DNA from: Candidatus Aminicenantota bacterium | Lineage (GTDB): Bacteria > Acidobacteriota > Aminicenantia > UBA2199 | Assembly: GCA_030610885.1 (NCBI GenBank) | Contig: JAUWQW010000013.1 | Coordinates: forward strand, 1 to 36,723 | Length of the DNA: 36,723 bases | Direction of reading: 5' to 3' | In this document: positions 1 to 7,865 of the stretch, piece by piece | Layout: each line of letters begins with the position of its first letter | How positions within the stretch are numbered: position 1 is the first letter of the stretch | The notes under the pieces: generated by a model | Told to the model about the DNA's origin: nothing | Databases searched by the model: none | The model's input: the letters and a program-made list of their open reading frames with translations, nothing else | Position numbers and translations under genes: made by a program

Positions 1-1
1 A

Positions 2-1528
2 GGGCAGAGTGTTTTGAAAAACGATGTTGTGCTGGATGATTACTGTCCACTCTGCCTACAAGAAAAGAGCAAAATAGAATTGATTGTAGAATTAAATGAA
101 AGGATTAAAGACTTAGAGGAACTAGAAATAGAGAAGGATAAGTTAGAAGAACAGGAACAAAAATTAAAAGATATTTTGCGAGTCAATATCAATACGATTG
201 ATGGATTACTCAAAGAGATGCTTTTCAAAGAGGAAAAGCAAGCCAAATTTTTTGAGAAGGTTCAGCAAATTAAAACCTCTTTGAATGCCTTTTCTGATGA
301 ATTTAAAAAGGAATTGATAGGTAAAGACCCAATTCAGGAGCCTAGCAAAATACAGATTGATAAGAAAGATATATCTGAACTTGCCAAGCAAGCACAAGGC
401 ATGGCAAAAACGCTCACAGAAAGTAAGAGATCAAATATAAAATTCCAAATATACACCAAGCTATTTCACGCAGTCACCGCTTACAATCAATATCAAAGCA
501 TTAAAAGACAACAAGAAATACTAACAAAACAACAAGTGACATTCCAACTGCTTTTTGCCGATTTTATTAAAAGGCAAGAAGAAGCTTTAAATGTGCTTCT
601 TAAAATGTTCTCCGCAAACATTGATGAATATTACACTACTATGAACCCCCATGAGAAAATTGAGGATATTAAGTTAGTACCAATTAAGGACAAAAACGAT
701 GACCTAGTCGGAATAACAATCGAATATAGCTTTTTTGATGAAACCAAAACGCCACCAATCGCCTATTTGAGTGAAAGTCACATTAACTGTCTTGGCCTAT
801 CTTTCTTTTTAGCTTCTGTTAAAGCATTCAATAAGCAGAACGAATTTTTTGTCCTTGACGATGTTATTTCAAGTTTTGACAGGCCACACAGATCAAGGTT
901 CGCAAAACTGCTAACTGACAAGTTCAGCAACTACCAAATTCTGTTACTTACACATGAACAGGGATTTTTTGAATTAGTGGCCAGTAATGTAAAAAGTAAA
1001 GGTTGGCTAATTCAAGATTTTAAGTGGTCAAAAGAGAACGGGGTAGGAATTGAAGAAGGCATAACTGATATCAAGGAACGTATTCTCAAGAAATTTGAGG
1101 CCGAAGACAAAGAAGGACTAGGTAATTATATCAGGATTTATACTGAAAAGGTAATGAAAGAAATAGCCTACGACATAGAGGCCCAAGTTGCTTTTAGATA
1201 TAATGAAATAAATGAAAAGAGAATGGCTGCTGAACTATTGGATGCTGTGCATGGTCGAATTTCAAAGAAGGGAAATGAATTAAAGGATAAGGCCAACATT
1301 CAAAAACTGAAGGGAATGCCAATGTTCATTGGTAATGTCACATCTCATGACAATGAGTTCACAGAAAGTATTGAGGACTTAGCAGCAATATGGGAAGATA
1401 TTGAGAAGACCATTCATATCTTTTACTGCGCCGAGTGTAGGAAGTTTATCTCTATCAAATATTTTGACAATGTGGAAAGCAAAATCAGGTGTGGGTGCGG
1501 CAAGTTGACTTACGATTGGAAGAAGTAA
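2..1528 (+). CDS. SMC/RecN/Rad50-like AAA ATPase, C-terminal part (5' end outside window), with CPLC hook-like motif and C-terminal zinc ribbon
   Basis: Frame is open to the window edge. CPLC flanked by coiled coil, Walker B-like 'FFVLDDVISSFD', 'LLLTHEQ', terminal CxxC...CGCG. Confidence 0.8.
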   Translation, partial: GQSVLKNDVVLDDYCPLCLQEKSKIELIVELNERIKDLEELEIEKDKLEEQEQKLKDILRVNINTIDGLLKEMLFKEEKQAKFFEKVQQIKTSLNAFSDEFKKELIGKDPIQEPSKIQIDKKDISELAKQAQGMAKTLTESKRSNIKFQIYTKLFHAVTAYNQYQSIKRQQEILTKQQVTFQLLFADFIKRQEEALNVLLKMFSANIDEYYTTMNPHEKIEDIKLVPIKDKNDDLVGITIEYSFFDETKTPPIAYLSESHINCLGLSFFLASVKAFNKQNEFFVLDDVISSFDRPHRSRFAKLLTDKFSNYQILLLTHEQGFFELVASNVKSKGWLIQDFKWSKENGVGIEEGITDIKERILKKFEAEDKEGLGNYIRIYTEKVMKEIAYDIEAQVAFRYNEINEKRMAAELLDAVHGRISKKGNELKDKANIQKLKGMPMFIGNVTSHDNEFTESIEDLAAIWEDIEKTIHIFYCAECRKFISIKYFDNVESKIRCGCGKLTYDWKK

Positions 1529-1600
1529 TGACCATCGCAAATTAAGTATATACATTTGGCAGCTATCATACTCGGCAAACAAGCCGTTGAGAAAGAAACA

Positions 1601-1671
1601 CATAACAACTGCATCAACTCAGACTGGTAAATACACTTCGCTTCAAAATGCAGGTAAATGCAACCATTATG
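1601..1671 (+). repeat. attC-like integron recombination site (site A)
   Basis: CATAAC-aac-TGCAT ... ATGCA-acc-ATTATG imperfect palindrome. Left half TAACAA-n5-TCAA-n3-(A)GAC follows the attC/VCR pattern. Lies just downstream of an ORF. Confidence 0.5.
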
Positions 1672-1682
1672 TAGTATAAAAA

Positions 1683-1775
1683 ATGTTTTTGTAAAATTCA
1701 CAAAAGTTTATTGACATTAGATATTTTTTATACCAATATAATATCTTACACATAACAATACAAAAAGGAGTTATA
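1683..1775 (+). promoter_or_regulatory. Repeated leader/promoter module, copy 1
   Basis: ATGTTTTTGTAAAATT ... TTGACA (1711) ... ATAACAATACAAAAAGGAGTTATA. Homologous to 3548-3646, with identical 41-nt spacing from TTGAC to ATAACAATA. Confidence 0.55.
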
Positions 1776-1797
1776 CCTCTAAAAAGAATGAAGTAAT

Positions 1798-2922
1798 ATG
1801 AAGTCTCAAATAATACAACTTAACAAAGAATTTCTAGAAACTATTGATATCTTACCAGATCATAAAATTCAACCGCCACTCATAAGTTTATTTTATAATG
1901 TCAGGAGTCGGGAAACCTCAACGTCTGTTGCTTCATTTAATGGCTATAAATTAATTTTTTCACCTTCTGAAAATGAAAATATTACTGATGTAGTAAAAAG
2001 GGGACTTTTATTTGCAGATTTAGTAATTTTAAATCATCCAAATATTGATATTGAATCATCTTTTTGTTTATTTCTTGTCCCATCATGGTTTCCTGATAAA
2101 AAATATGATTATTCTGCACTACATGATAAGGAAATACCACCACATTTAATTTTGGGTGGTAATGCCACTATTGCGGCAGGTTCTAGAGCCAAATTGGCTG
2201 ATGGCTCATCAGATGGTGTGCCAGCTACTGGTAATTATTCACTTTTACCAGAAAATATTGCGAAATGGTGTGTTACCGAAGGTAAAGAATTGATTAATTC
2301 TGGTCAGGTTATGTATTGCCCAATAATCCCCCCTGCCTCTTGGGAGCAATACCTATACTCAAAGGGTGTTAATTTTCAATCATTTTATAAAACATATAGA
2401 ATTCTCCCCCAAAATCAATCTTATCTCGATGATAACGTTGCTCGTGCAATCCAACATATTGATCTACCATTAATAACAAATATTGATCTGAAAACTTTAA
2501 ATAAAATAAAAAATGATGAGCGTGATAGTTTTGAAAAATTTCGTTCATATATGTTACAAGCGATTAACTCAATGAATTTTGCTGCACATTCAGATAATTT
2601 TGATAAACAAATGAGTATAATGAATGAAAATATACGCGCTGGTATTGAAGAAGTAAGAAGTGTTCACAAAAAAATTAAAAAAATGAAATTTGCAGAATTA
2701 AATAAAATTATGTTTATTGCCTTGCCAACAATTGTTTCAGCATTTATAAATGATCCTAATATAAAAATTCTTGGTCCTACATTATCAATATCGCAAGCTG
2801 TAATTGAATATTTAAATCATTTATTTGCAAATATAAAGAATAAATCAGAATTAAAAACTAACCCTATGTATTTTCTTTGGAAGATTTCTAAGGAAAAGCC
2901 AAAGACTGATATAAAGGTCTAA
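1798..2922 (+). CDS. Hypothetical protein, 374 aa, no family recognised
   Basis: Long ORF on the strand expected for a cassette gene, followed by an attC-like element. No recognisable motif. Confidence 0.75.
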   Translation: MKSQIIQLNKEFLETIDILPDHKIQPPLISLFYNVRSRETSTSVASFNGYKLIFSPSENENITDVVKRGLLFADLVILNHPNIDIESSFCLFLVPSWFPDKKYDYSALHDKEIPPHLILGGNATIAAGSRAKLADGSSDGVPATGNYSLLPENIAKWCVTEGKELINSGQVMYCPIIPPASWEQYLYSKGVNFQSFYKTYRILPQNQSYLDDNVARAIQHIDLPLITNIDLKTLNKIKNDERDSFEKFRSYMLQAINSMNFAAHSDNFDKQMSIMNENIRAGIEEVRSVHKKIKKMKFAELNKIMFIALPTIVSAFINDPNIKILGPTLSISQAVIEYLNHLFANIKNKSELKTNPMYFLWKISKEKPKTDIKV

Positions 2923-2931
2923 TAAATAAAG

Positions 2932-3036
2932 GTATAACAATCGCATTAAGTCGGACGCTAAACAGCTCGGCGGTTATTCGGAATTTTGTCTTTCGCTTTT
3001 ACCTCAATGCTGATGCGTAAGTTGGTTGCTACGCAT
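2932..3036 (+). repeat. attC-like element (site B; 3' boundary uncertain)
   Basis: GTATAACAATCGCATTAAGTCGGAC left half matches TAACAA-n5-TYAA-n3-GGAC. Contains hairpin ATGCGTA/TACGCAT (3013-3036). Confidence 0.4.
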
Positions 3037-3099
3037 GTTTGGCGCCGCAGAAATTCATGTTAAGAATGTGTCTCATTCTTGAACAAACCTAAACATTAA

Positions 3100-3128
3100 T
3101 TGACATAAAAAATTCCGTATGCTCTAAT
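3100..3128 (+). promoter_or_regulatory. Sigma-70-type promoter upstream of 85-aa ORF
   Basis: TTGACA (3100-3105), 17-bp spacer, TCTAAT (3123-3128). Confidence 0.5.
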
Positions 3129-3179
3129 AAATAATATAAAAATGAATTATAGGAAAAAAATAGTTAAAAGGGGGAAAAC

Positions 3180-3437
3180 ATGAAATTAAACGTAAAAGCA
3201 TTTGCTTTGACTTGTGCTTTGGTTTGGGGACTAGGATTGTTTCTTCTTACATGGTGGATAATTGCTTTTGATGGTGCAACAGGTGAAATCACATTTATCG
3301 GACGATTTTATCGTGGTTACTGCATAAGTCCTACGGGTAGCCTTATAGGCTTGGTTTGGGCATTCATAGACGGTTTGATTGGGGGTGCAATATTTGCGTG
3401 GCTTTATAATTTTATTTCTCGCCGTGCAGCAAAATAA
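3180..3437 (+). CDS. Small two-TM membrane protein of the 'bacteriophage holin'-annotated type
   Basis: 85 aa. Two hydrophobic segments, 'TWWIIAFDGATGEITFIGRFYRGY...GSLIGLVWAFIDGLIGGAIFAWLYN'. GGGGG-type RBS upstream. Confidence 0.6.
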   Translation: MKLNVKAFALTCALVWGLGLFLLTWWIIAFDGATGEITFIGRFYRGYCISPTGSLIGLVWAFIDGLIGGAIFAWLYNFISRRAAK

Positions 3438-3464
3438 AAATTGTTGAGAAACCAATATAAAAAC

Positions 3465-3540
3465 CTATAACAAATCACTCAACGCGACTATCTTTCGCGC
3501 TTTCAGCGCTCCAGCTGGCGGGTTAGTTTTGATGTTATAG
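3465..3540 (+). repeat. attC-like integron recombination site (site C)
   Basis: CTATAAC ... GTTATAG perfect 7-bp complementary ends, 76 bp. TAACAA-ATCAC-TCAA-CGC-GAC left half and GCGGGTTAGTTTTGAT right half. Confidence 0.6.
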
Positions 3541-3547
3541 AAAGAAC

Positions 3548-3646
3548 ATGTTTTTTGTAAAATTTTTTCTTATTTTTTGTTTGACTTTAGAGATTCGTCT
3601 AAATACAATTATATTTCATATATAACAATATAAATAGGAGTTATAT
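3548..3646 (+). promoter_or_regulatory. Repeated leader/promoter module, copy 2
   Basis: ATGTTTTTTGTAAAATT ... TTGACT (3581-3586), 17 bp, TACAAT (3604-3609) ... ATAACAATATAAATAGGAGTTATA. Confidence 0.55.
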
Positions 3647-3668
3647 TGAAACTTAAAAGGAGGAAATC

Positions 3669-4286
3669 ATGAGAAAGAAAATATCATTAGGATCACTTAC
3701 AATTATGCTGGTTCTTGCCTTTATTTTGTCAGGCATCAGTGTGCACGCCGCACAGTTTACAGCGGATCTGATAATTACCGGACCTGACACTGATTACACT
3801 TTCAAATTATATGTAAAAGATAATATGTACCGCCTGGAAAAGGTCAAAGGCGGTATAAAATTCCCGCCGTATCCAACCATTGTTAACAGAAACACCGGAC
3901 TGACCTGGGGGTTAAATCCGCAGGTGCGCCAGTATGTGGAGATGACTAATATCAGGCAAACTATGATGATGAACCCCATTATCGGTTGGGAATTTATGCG
4001 AAAAGACATGGAGAAGCAGCCAGGCCCTATTGAGACCTTAAGCGGATATACATGCGAGACAAGCATTTACCACGAACCAGGAAAATCTCGAATATCCGCC
4101 AAGATTTGGATCTCCCGAAAGCTTGATCATTTTATAAAGCAGGTTCATTACGCTGATAATAGTGATGCTATAATGGAACTTCAGAATATAAAAGAAGGAC
4201 CTGTGGACGAGGCCCTTTTCAAGATACCTCAGGACTATTCAAAGATGGAAATGCCTGATGAGAGGCAGGCCAAAACCGAACCTTAA
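3669..4286 (+). CDS. Exported DUF4412-like periplasmic protein
   Basis: Signal peptide 'MRKKISLGSLTIMLVLAFILSGISVHA'. Overall pattern of outer-membrane-carrier-type DUF4412 proteins. Strong RBS aggaggaa. Confidence 0.6.
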   Translation: MRKKISLGSLTIMLVLAFILSGISVHAAQFTADLIITGPDTDYTFKLYVKDNMYRLEKVKGGIKFPPYPTIVNRNTGLTWGLNPQVRQYVEMTNIRQTMMMNPIIGWEFMRKDMEKQPGPIETLSGYTCETSIYHEPGKSRISAKIWISRKLDHFIKQVHYADNSDAIMELQNIKEGPVDEALFKIPQDYSKMEMPDERQAKTEP

Positions 4287-4392
4287 AAACCAAAATCAAT
4301 AGTAATATAAGCATCAGGGAAATGATTACATGATGTACGACAACCAATCATTTTGGTGAGTGCTTCATGACTGTGTGAGGGGTGACAGTGCT

Positions 4393-4770
4393 TTGGCCAC
4401 AAATTTACCTTCTGCATCATTAGCAGGTGCAGTTGCCCTTGCAATAGGTATTGGAATCCAGAATTTTCCTGAAGGCACTGCAGTTTCTGTCCCTTTACGA
4501 AGAGAGGGATTATCTAGACTTAAAAGCTTTTAGTATGGGCAACTATCAGGGATTGTTGAACCCATTGCAGGAGTTATAGGTGCAGCTGCAGTAATTTGGA
4601 TGCAACCGATTTTACCGTATGCCCTATCTTTTGCTGCAGGTGCTATGATTTATGTGGTAGTTGAAGAAGTTATCCCTGAATCGCAGTTGGATAAAAATAC
4701 AGATATTGCAACAATTGGAGCAATGATAGGTTTTGCCTTGATGATGACATTGGATGTTGCTTTTAGCTAA
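4393..4770 (+). pseudogene. ZIP family metal transporter, C-terminal remnant
   Basis: Conceptual translation '..[72 protein letters not shown]..'. ZIP motif present, N-terminus missing, in-frame TAG where TGG (W) is expected. Confidence 0.85.
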
Positions 4771-4822
4771 AGAAAATATAGGAGATGAATATGAATAAAG
4801 AGATTCTTCCTTTGCCTGATAA
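4769..4822 (+). repeat. 54-bp direct repeat, copy 1 (duplicate of methyltransferase gene start)
   Basis: AAAGAAAATATAGGAGATGAATATGAATAAAGAGATTCTTCCTTTGCCTGATAA. Differs from 9426-9479 at 2 of 54 positions. Confidence 0.95.
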
Positions 4823-4889
4823 TATGATAAAACGCTCCATCAAACTCAATCCTAAGTGGGCTAGCCATATCTGTAGTATAGCTCAATAA
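4785..4889 (+). pseudogene. Truncated copy of the N-terminus of the 9442 methyltransferase gene (MNMNKEILPLPDN...*)
   Basis: Translation begins MNMNKEILPLPD, identical to the 9442 ORF, then diverges and stops after 34 residues. Confidence 0.7.
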
Positions 4890-4898
4890 GATTTATAA

Positions 4899-4938
4899 GT
4901 CAAAAACGGAGACCTGACCCCCAATAATAATGAACCGG
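4899..4938. mobile_element. Possible remnant of a RAYT/Y1-transposase-type element terminus
   Basis: 'gtcaaaaacggagacctgacccc' resembles sequence often seen next to REP-associated transposases. No transposase ORF present. Confidence 0.3.
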
Positions 4939-5057
4939 GGAAATAATTCTTATCAAATATTCCTTGTAAACAATATAATTTTATGCTATTAATAATTCAT
5001 GGAGAAAAAACGATTTTCCTATGGTGTGTTTTTTTATGTTTGCCTACTAAAAAGTGT

Positions 5058-5079
5058 ATAACAATATAAAAAGGAGTTA
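5058..5079 (+). repeat. Partial leader module, copy 3 (ATAACAATATAAAAAGGAGTTA)
   Basis: Nearly identical to the 3' end of copies 1 and 2. The upstream TTGAC part is absent. Confidence 0.6.
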
Positions 5080-5124
5080 GCTGCCTACTGATAAATCAGC
5101 GAATAAATTATAGGTAAAGAAATT

Positions 5125-6780
5125 ATGAATAATCAAAATGAAGACAGCCTTTCACCACCATCAGTACAAAGAGAGTACGAAGATCCCTGGAATAAGCTTA
5201 ATATTGATCTTGAAGCTGTAAAATTTAATTATCGATATTTAAAATCACAACTTCCGCCAAGAGCGATATTTTACGCTGTCTTAAAATCCGATGCATACGG
5301 ACATGATCTTAAAGAAATTGGAAAGGTTCTTTCTCAATCTGGATGTATGCACTTTGCAGTTGAATCTCCACAAGAAGGAATTCGGCTTCGTAATGAAGGC
5401 ATTACTGGTGACATATTATTAATGAATCCAATCCCCACATGGATGGCTGAATTATCTATTCGACATGATTTAAGTGTGTCTGTAATTCATGAATCCATTT
5501 TACAGCCATTAGAAGAAGCAGCTCAACTAATGGGAAAGATTTGCCGAATTCATTTAAATGTAAATATTGGATTAAATCGGATGGGGATTGCGCCATCAAA
5601 AATACTTAAAATTGCCAAAGAAGCAGCTTCTAAACCACATATTGAATTAGAAGGATTGTTTGGGCAACCCAGTGATTCTACCAGCGATCTTGAGTCATTC
5701 AAGCATTTAAAAAATATTTATGAAAAACTAAAATCAGAAGATGTCGCCCCAATTTATTTGCATTTTGCAAACAGCACTACTTTTTTAGCTCATCCTGAAA
5801 CCATTGCCGATGGTGTACGCCTGGGGATATTATTATATGGCGTTCTTCCGCCAGAACAATACAAAGTAAAAACAAAACCAAATCAATTAAAACCTGTAAT
5901 GAGCTTAAAAACAGAAATCGTACAAATTAGACAATTGCCTATAGGAAGCAAAATTGGTTACCATTCCAAAGAAAAAACAGAACGAGATTTAATAATTGGC
6001 ACAATTCCAATTGGGTATAATCACGGTTTAGATCGTAAACTATTAAACGGTGGTTATGTAATTGTTCATGAACAAAAAGCGCTATTTATTGGTGCGATAT
6101 CGATGAATTCATCAACGATAGATATTACTGAAATTAAAGATGTTGAAATTGAGGATGAAGTAGTAATAATTGGTCGACAAGGAAAACAAGAAATCAACAT
6201 AAATGAACTGGCTGAAAAATCAGATACTATTGCTGCAGAATTAATGATGCGCTTTGGAAAAAGCATAGCCAGAAATTATCAAATAGACGAACAGGATGTT
6301 ACATCAGAAATTATTATTGAACAAAAAAAAACAGATGATATTCACATTCGATATTTTCAAACAGAAAATGAATTACCTGAATGGATGAATGTTTATAATA
6401 TTGCGAATTTTTTACAAACGCATCTTATACCATTCGATGACCCAAAAGATGTTATTTCTACTGCTGTTGAATATGCTTTGTCTGCTCATCCAGGCGGTAA
6501 AGGTTTTATTTTATTAGCCACAATTAATGAAAAGCTTCTTGGCGTTGTTGTTTGTATACGAATCGATAAAGTAGGTATTATACCTGAAAATTTAATTGTT
6601 TATGTTTGTGTTCATCAAAATTATCGGGGAAAAGGATTGGGCAGTCGGTTGGTTCAAGAAGCAATTGACTGCGCGGATGGTGATGTAAAATTACACGTGG
6701 AAAAGACAAATCCCGCTATAAAGCTTTATAAAAAATTGGGTTTTAAAGATGATTATATTGAAATGCGTTTTTTGAAATGA
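5125..6780 (+). CDS. Alanine racemase-like fold-type III PLP domain fused to a C-terminal GNAT acetyltransferase domain
   Basis: 'AVLKSDAYGHD' (PLP Lys), 'HFANSTTFL', 'DGVRLGILLYGVLPPEQ', 'IGYHSK'. C-terminus 'VYVCVHQNYRGKGLGSRLVQEAIDCA..LHVEKTNPAIKLYKKLGF' is GNAT motif A/B. Confidence 0.9.
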   Translation: MNNQNEDSLSPPSVQREYEDPWNKLNIDLEAVKFNYRYLKSQLPPRAIFYAVLKSDAYGHDLKEIGKVLSQSGCMHFAVESPQEGIRLRNEGITGDILLMNPIPTWMAELSIRHDLSVSVIHESILQPLEEAAQLMGKICRIHLNVNIGLNRMGIAPSKILKIAKEAASKPHIELEGLFGQPSDSTSDLESFKHLKNIYEKLKSEDVAPIYLHFANSTTFLAHPETIADGVRLGILLYGVLPPEQYKVKTKPNQLKPVMSLKTEIVQIRQLPIGSKIGYHSKEKTERDLIIGTIPIGYNHGLDRKLLNGGYVIVHEQKALFIGAISMNSSTIDITEIKDVEIEDEVVIIGRQGKQEININELAEKSDTIAAELMMRFGKSIARNYQIDEQDVTSEIIIEQKKTDDIHIRYFQTENELPEWMNVYNIANFLQTHLIPFDDPKDVISTAVEYALSAHPGGKGFILLATINEKLLGVVVCIRIDKVGIIPENLIVYVCVHQNYRGKGLGSRLVQEAIDCADGDVKLHVEKTNPAIKLYKKLGFKDDYIEMRFLK

Positions 6781-6792
6781 GTATAATAATTT

Positions 6793-7854
6793 ATGGATTC
6801 TTTGCAAAAGAAATATGAGATAGATAAACACACATGGGATGAATGTGCAGAAACCTATGAACGCCAAATTGTGGGTGGACATCCTGATATTTTAGCGTTT
6901 GAAGAATTTGAAGAAGATTTTTTAGACCGTGTCCTTCGGTATTTGTCTGAAAAACAAAAGCGTCCCATCAAATTAATGGATATAGGCTGCGGATCAGGTC
7001 GTTTGCATGTACGATATGGCACTAAAACACACAGTATAGCTGAACTCGCTCAATCACATCCTTTGTCTTTATTAAAAATGAATTCCCCAAAGCTTGCTTA
7101 CGATCCAGTTATAGCGAAAAGTCTTATAGAAGTGTGGGGAATTGATTTCTCTCGAAAAATGATTGATTTGGCAAAAGATAAATTACAAAAAGTTGGTTTG
7201 AAAAATCATCATGAAATGGCACTAACATTTGAGCAAGGTTCTGCGTTTGAGTTAGAAGAACAATCGGGCGAGATTTTACCTGTTGCGATTTGTTTGGTGA
7301 ATTCTATTGGTGTTATGCAAGGCTTTGAAGGCGCAAATGAGTTATTTAAATCAATGCGTAGAGCTGTTGAATCGGCTAATGGAATTGCCATTATTTCCTG
7401 TTATCAACAAGAATATATCAAAAGTTATGGATTAGGGCAGTATGAATCGACAATAGATGTATCAGGGCAACCTATTTGGATGCAGCCCGACACTTATGCT
7501 TCGTCTCAATTCAAACAAATTCCAAAACAATATAAACTTGCGTATAGCAATGACAATAAATTGATAGTCGATGTTTTTGACTTGCATGATAATTTAATTA
7601 AAAAGGGTTATGTTTTAGTAAGAGACCCCGACAAAACTGAACAAACTATTAAAACAGGTGATATAAATACCTATTCAAAATATAAATCGCACTGGTATAG
7701 TTATGACCATATTGAAGAATTAATAAATGACCATTGGGAAACTCAAAAATCATATCATATTAAAACGCGATATTTAGATATCATAAGAGCAGAACCAGCT
7801 CAGATGGCAATTCTTGATTTTGGCGATCATCTTAAAAACATTTTTAAGCTCTGA
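6793..7854 (+). CDS. SAM-dependent methyltransferase (class I), with insertion between motif I and motif II
   Basis: 'IKLMDIGCGSGRLH' motif I and 'GIDFSRKMIDLAKDKL' motif II. Starts 12 bp after the upstream stop. Confidence 0.85.
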   Translation: MDSLQKKYEIDKHTWDECAETYERQIVGGHPDILAFEEFEEDFLDRVLRYLSEKQKRPIKLMDIGCGSGRLHVRYGTKTHSIAELAQSHPLSLLKMNSPKLAYDPVIAKSLIEVWGIDFSRKMIDLAKDKLQKVGLKNHHEMALTFEQGSAFELEEQSGEILPVAICLVNSIGVMQGFEGANELFKSMRRAVESANGIAIISCYQQEYIKSYGLGQYESTIDVSGQPIWMQPDTYASSQFKQIPKQYKLAYSNDNKLIVDVFDLHDNLIKKGYVLVRDPDKTEQTIKTGDINTYSKYKSHWYSYDHIEELINDHWETQKSYHIKTRYLDIIRAEPAQMAILDFGDHLKNIFKL

Positions 7855-7865
7855 AAGGTGTTGTA

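Noticed and set aside
40-397. Antisense ORFs inside the first ATPase gene (68 and 63 aa)
   Set aside because: Low-complexity shadow translations (Ser/Phe/Leu-rich) of coiled-coil coding DNA, without RBS or domain. The same applies to the other short antisense ORFs in the track, e.g. 6066-6266, 10375-12426 plus-strand pieces, 15518-15709, 16246-16596, 23194-23901, 35713-36063.
3062-3080. AAGAATG-TGTCT-CATTCTT hairpin as a terminator
   Set aside because: The stem is AT-rich and no U-tract follows, so it is not convincing as an intrinsic terminator. It may be part of attC-like site B or chance.
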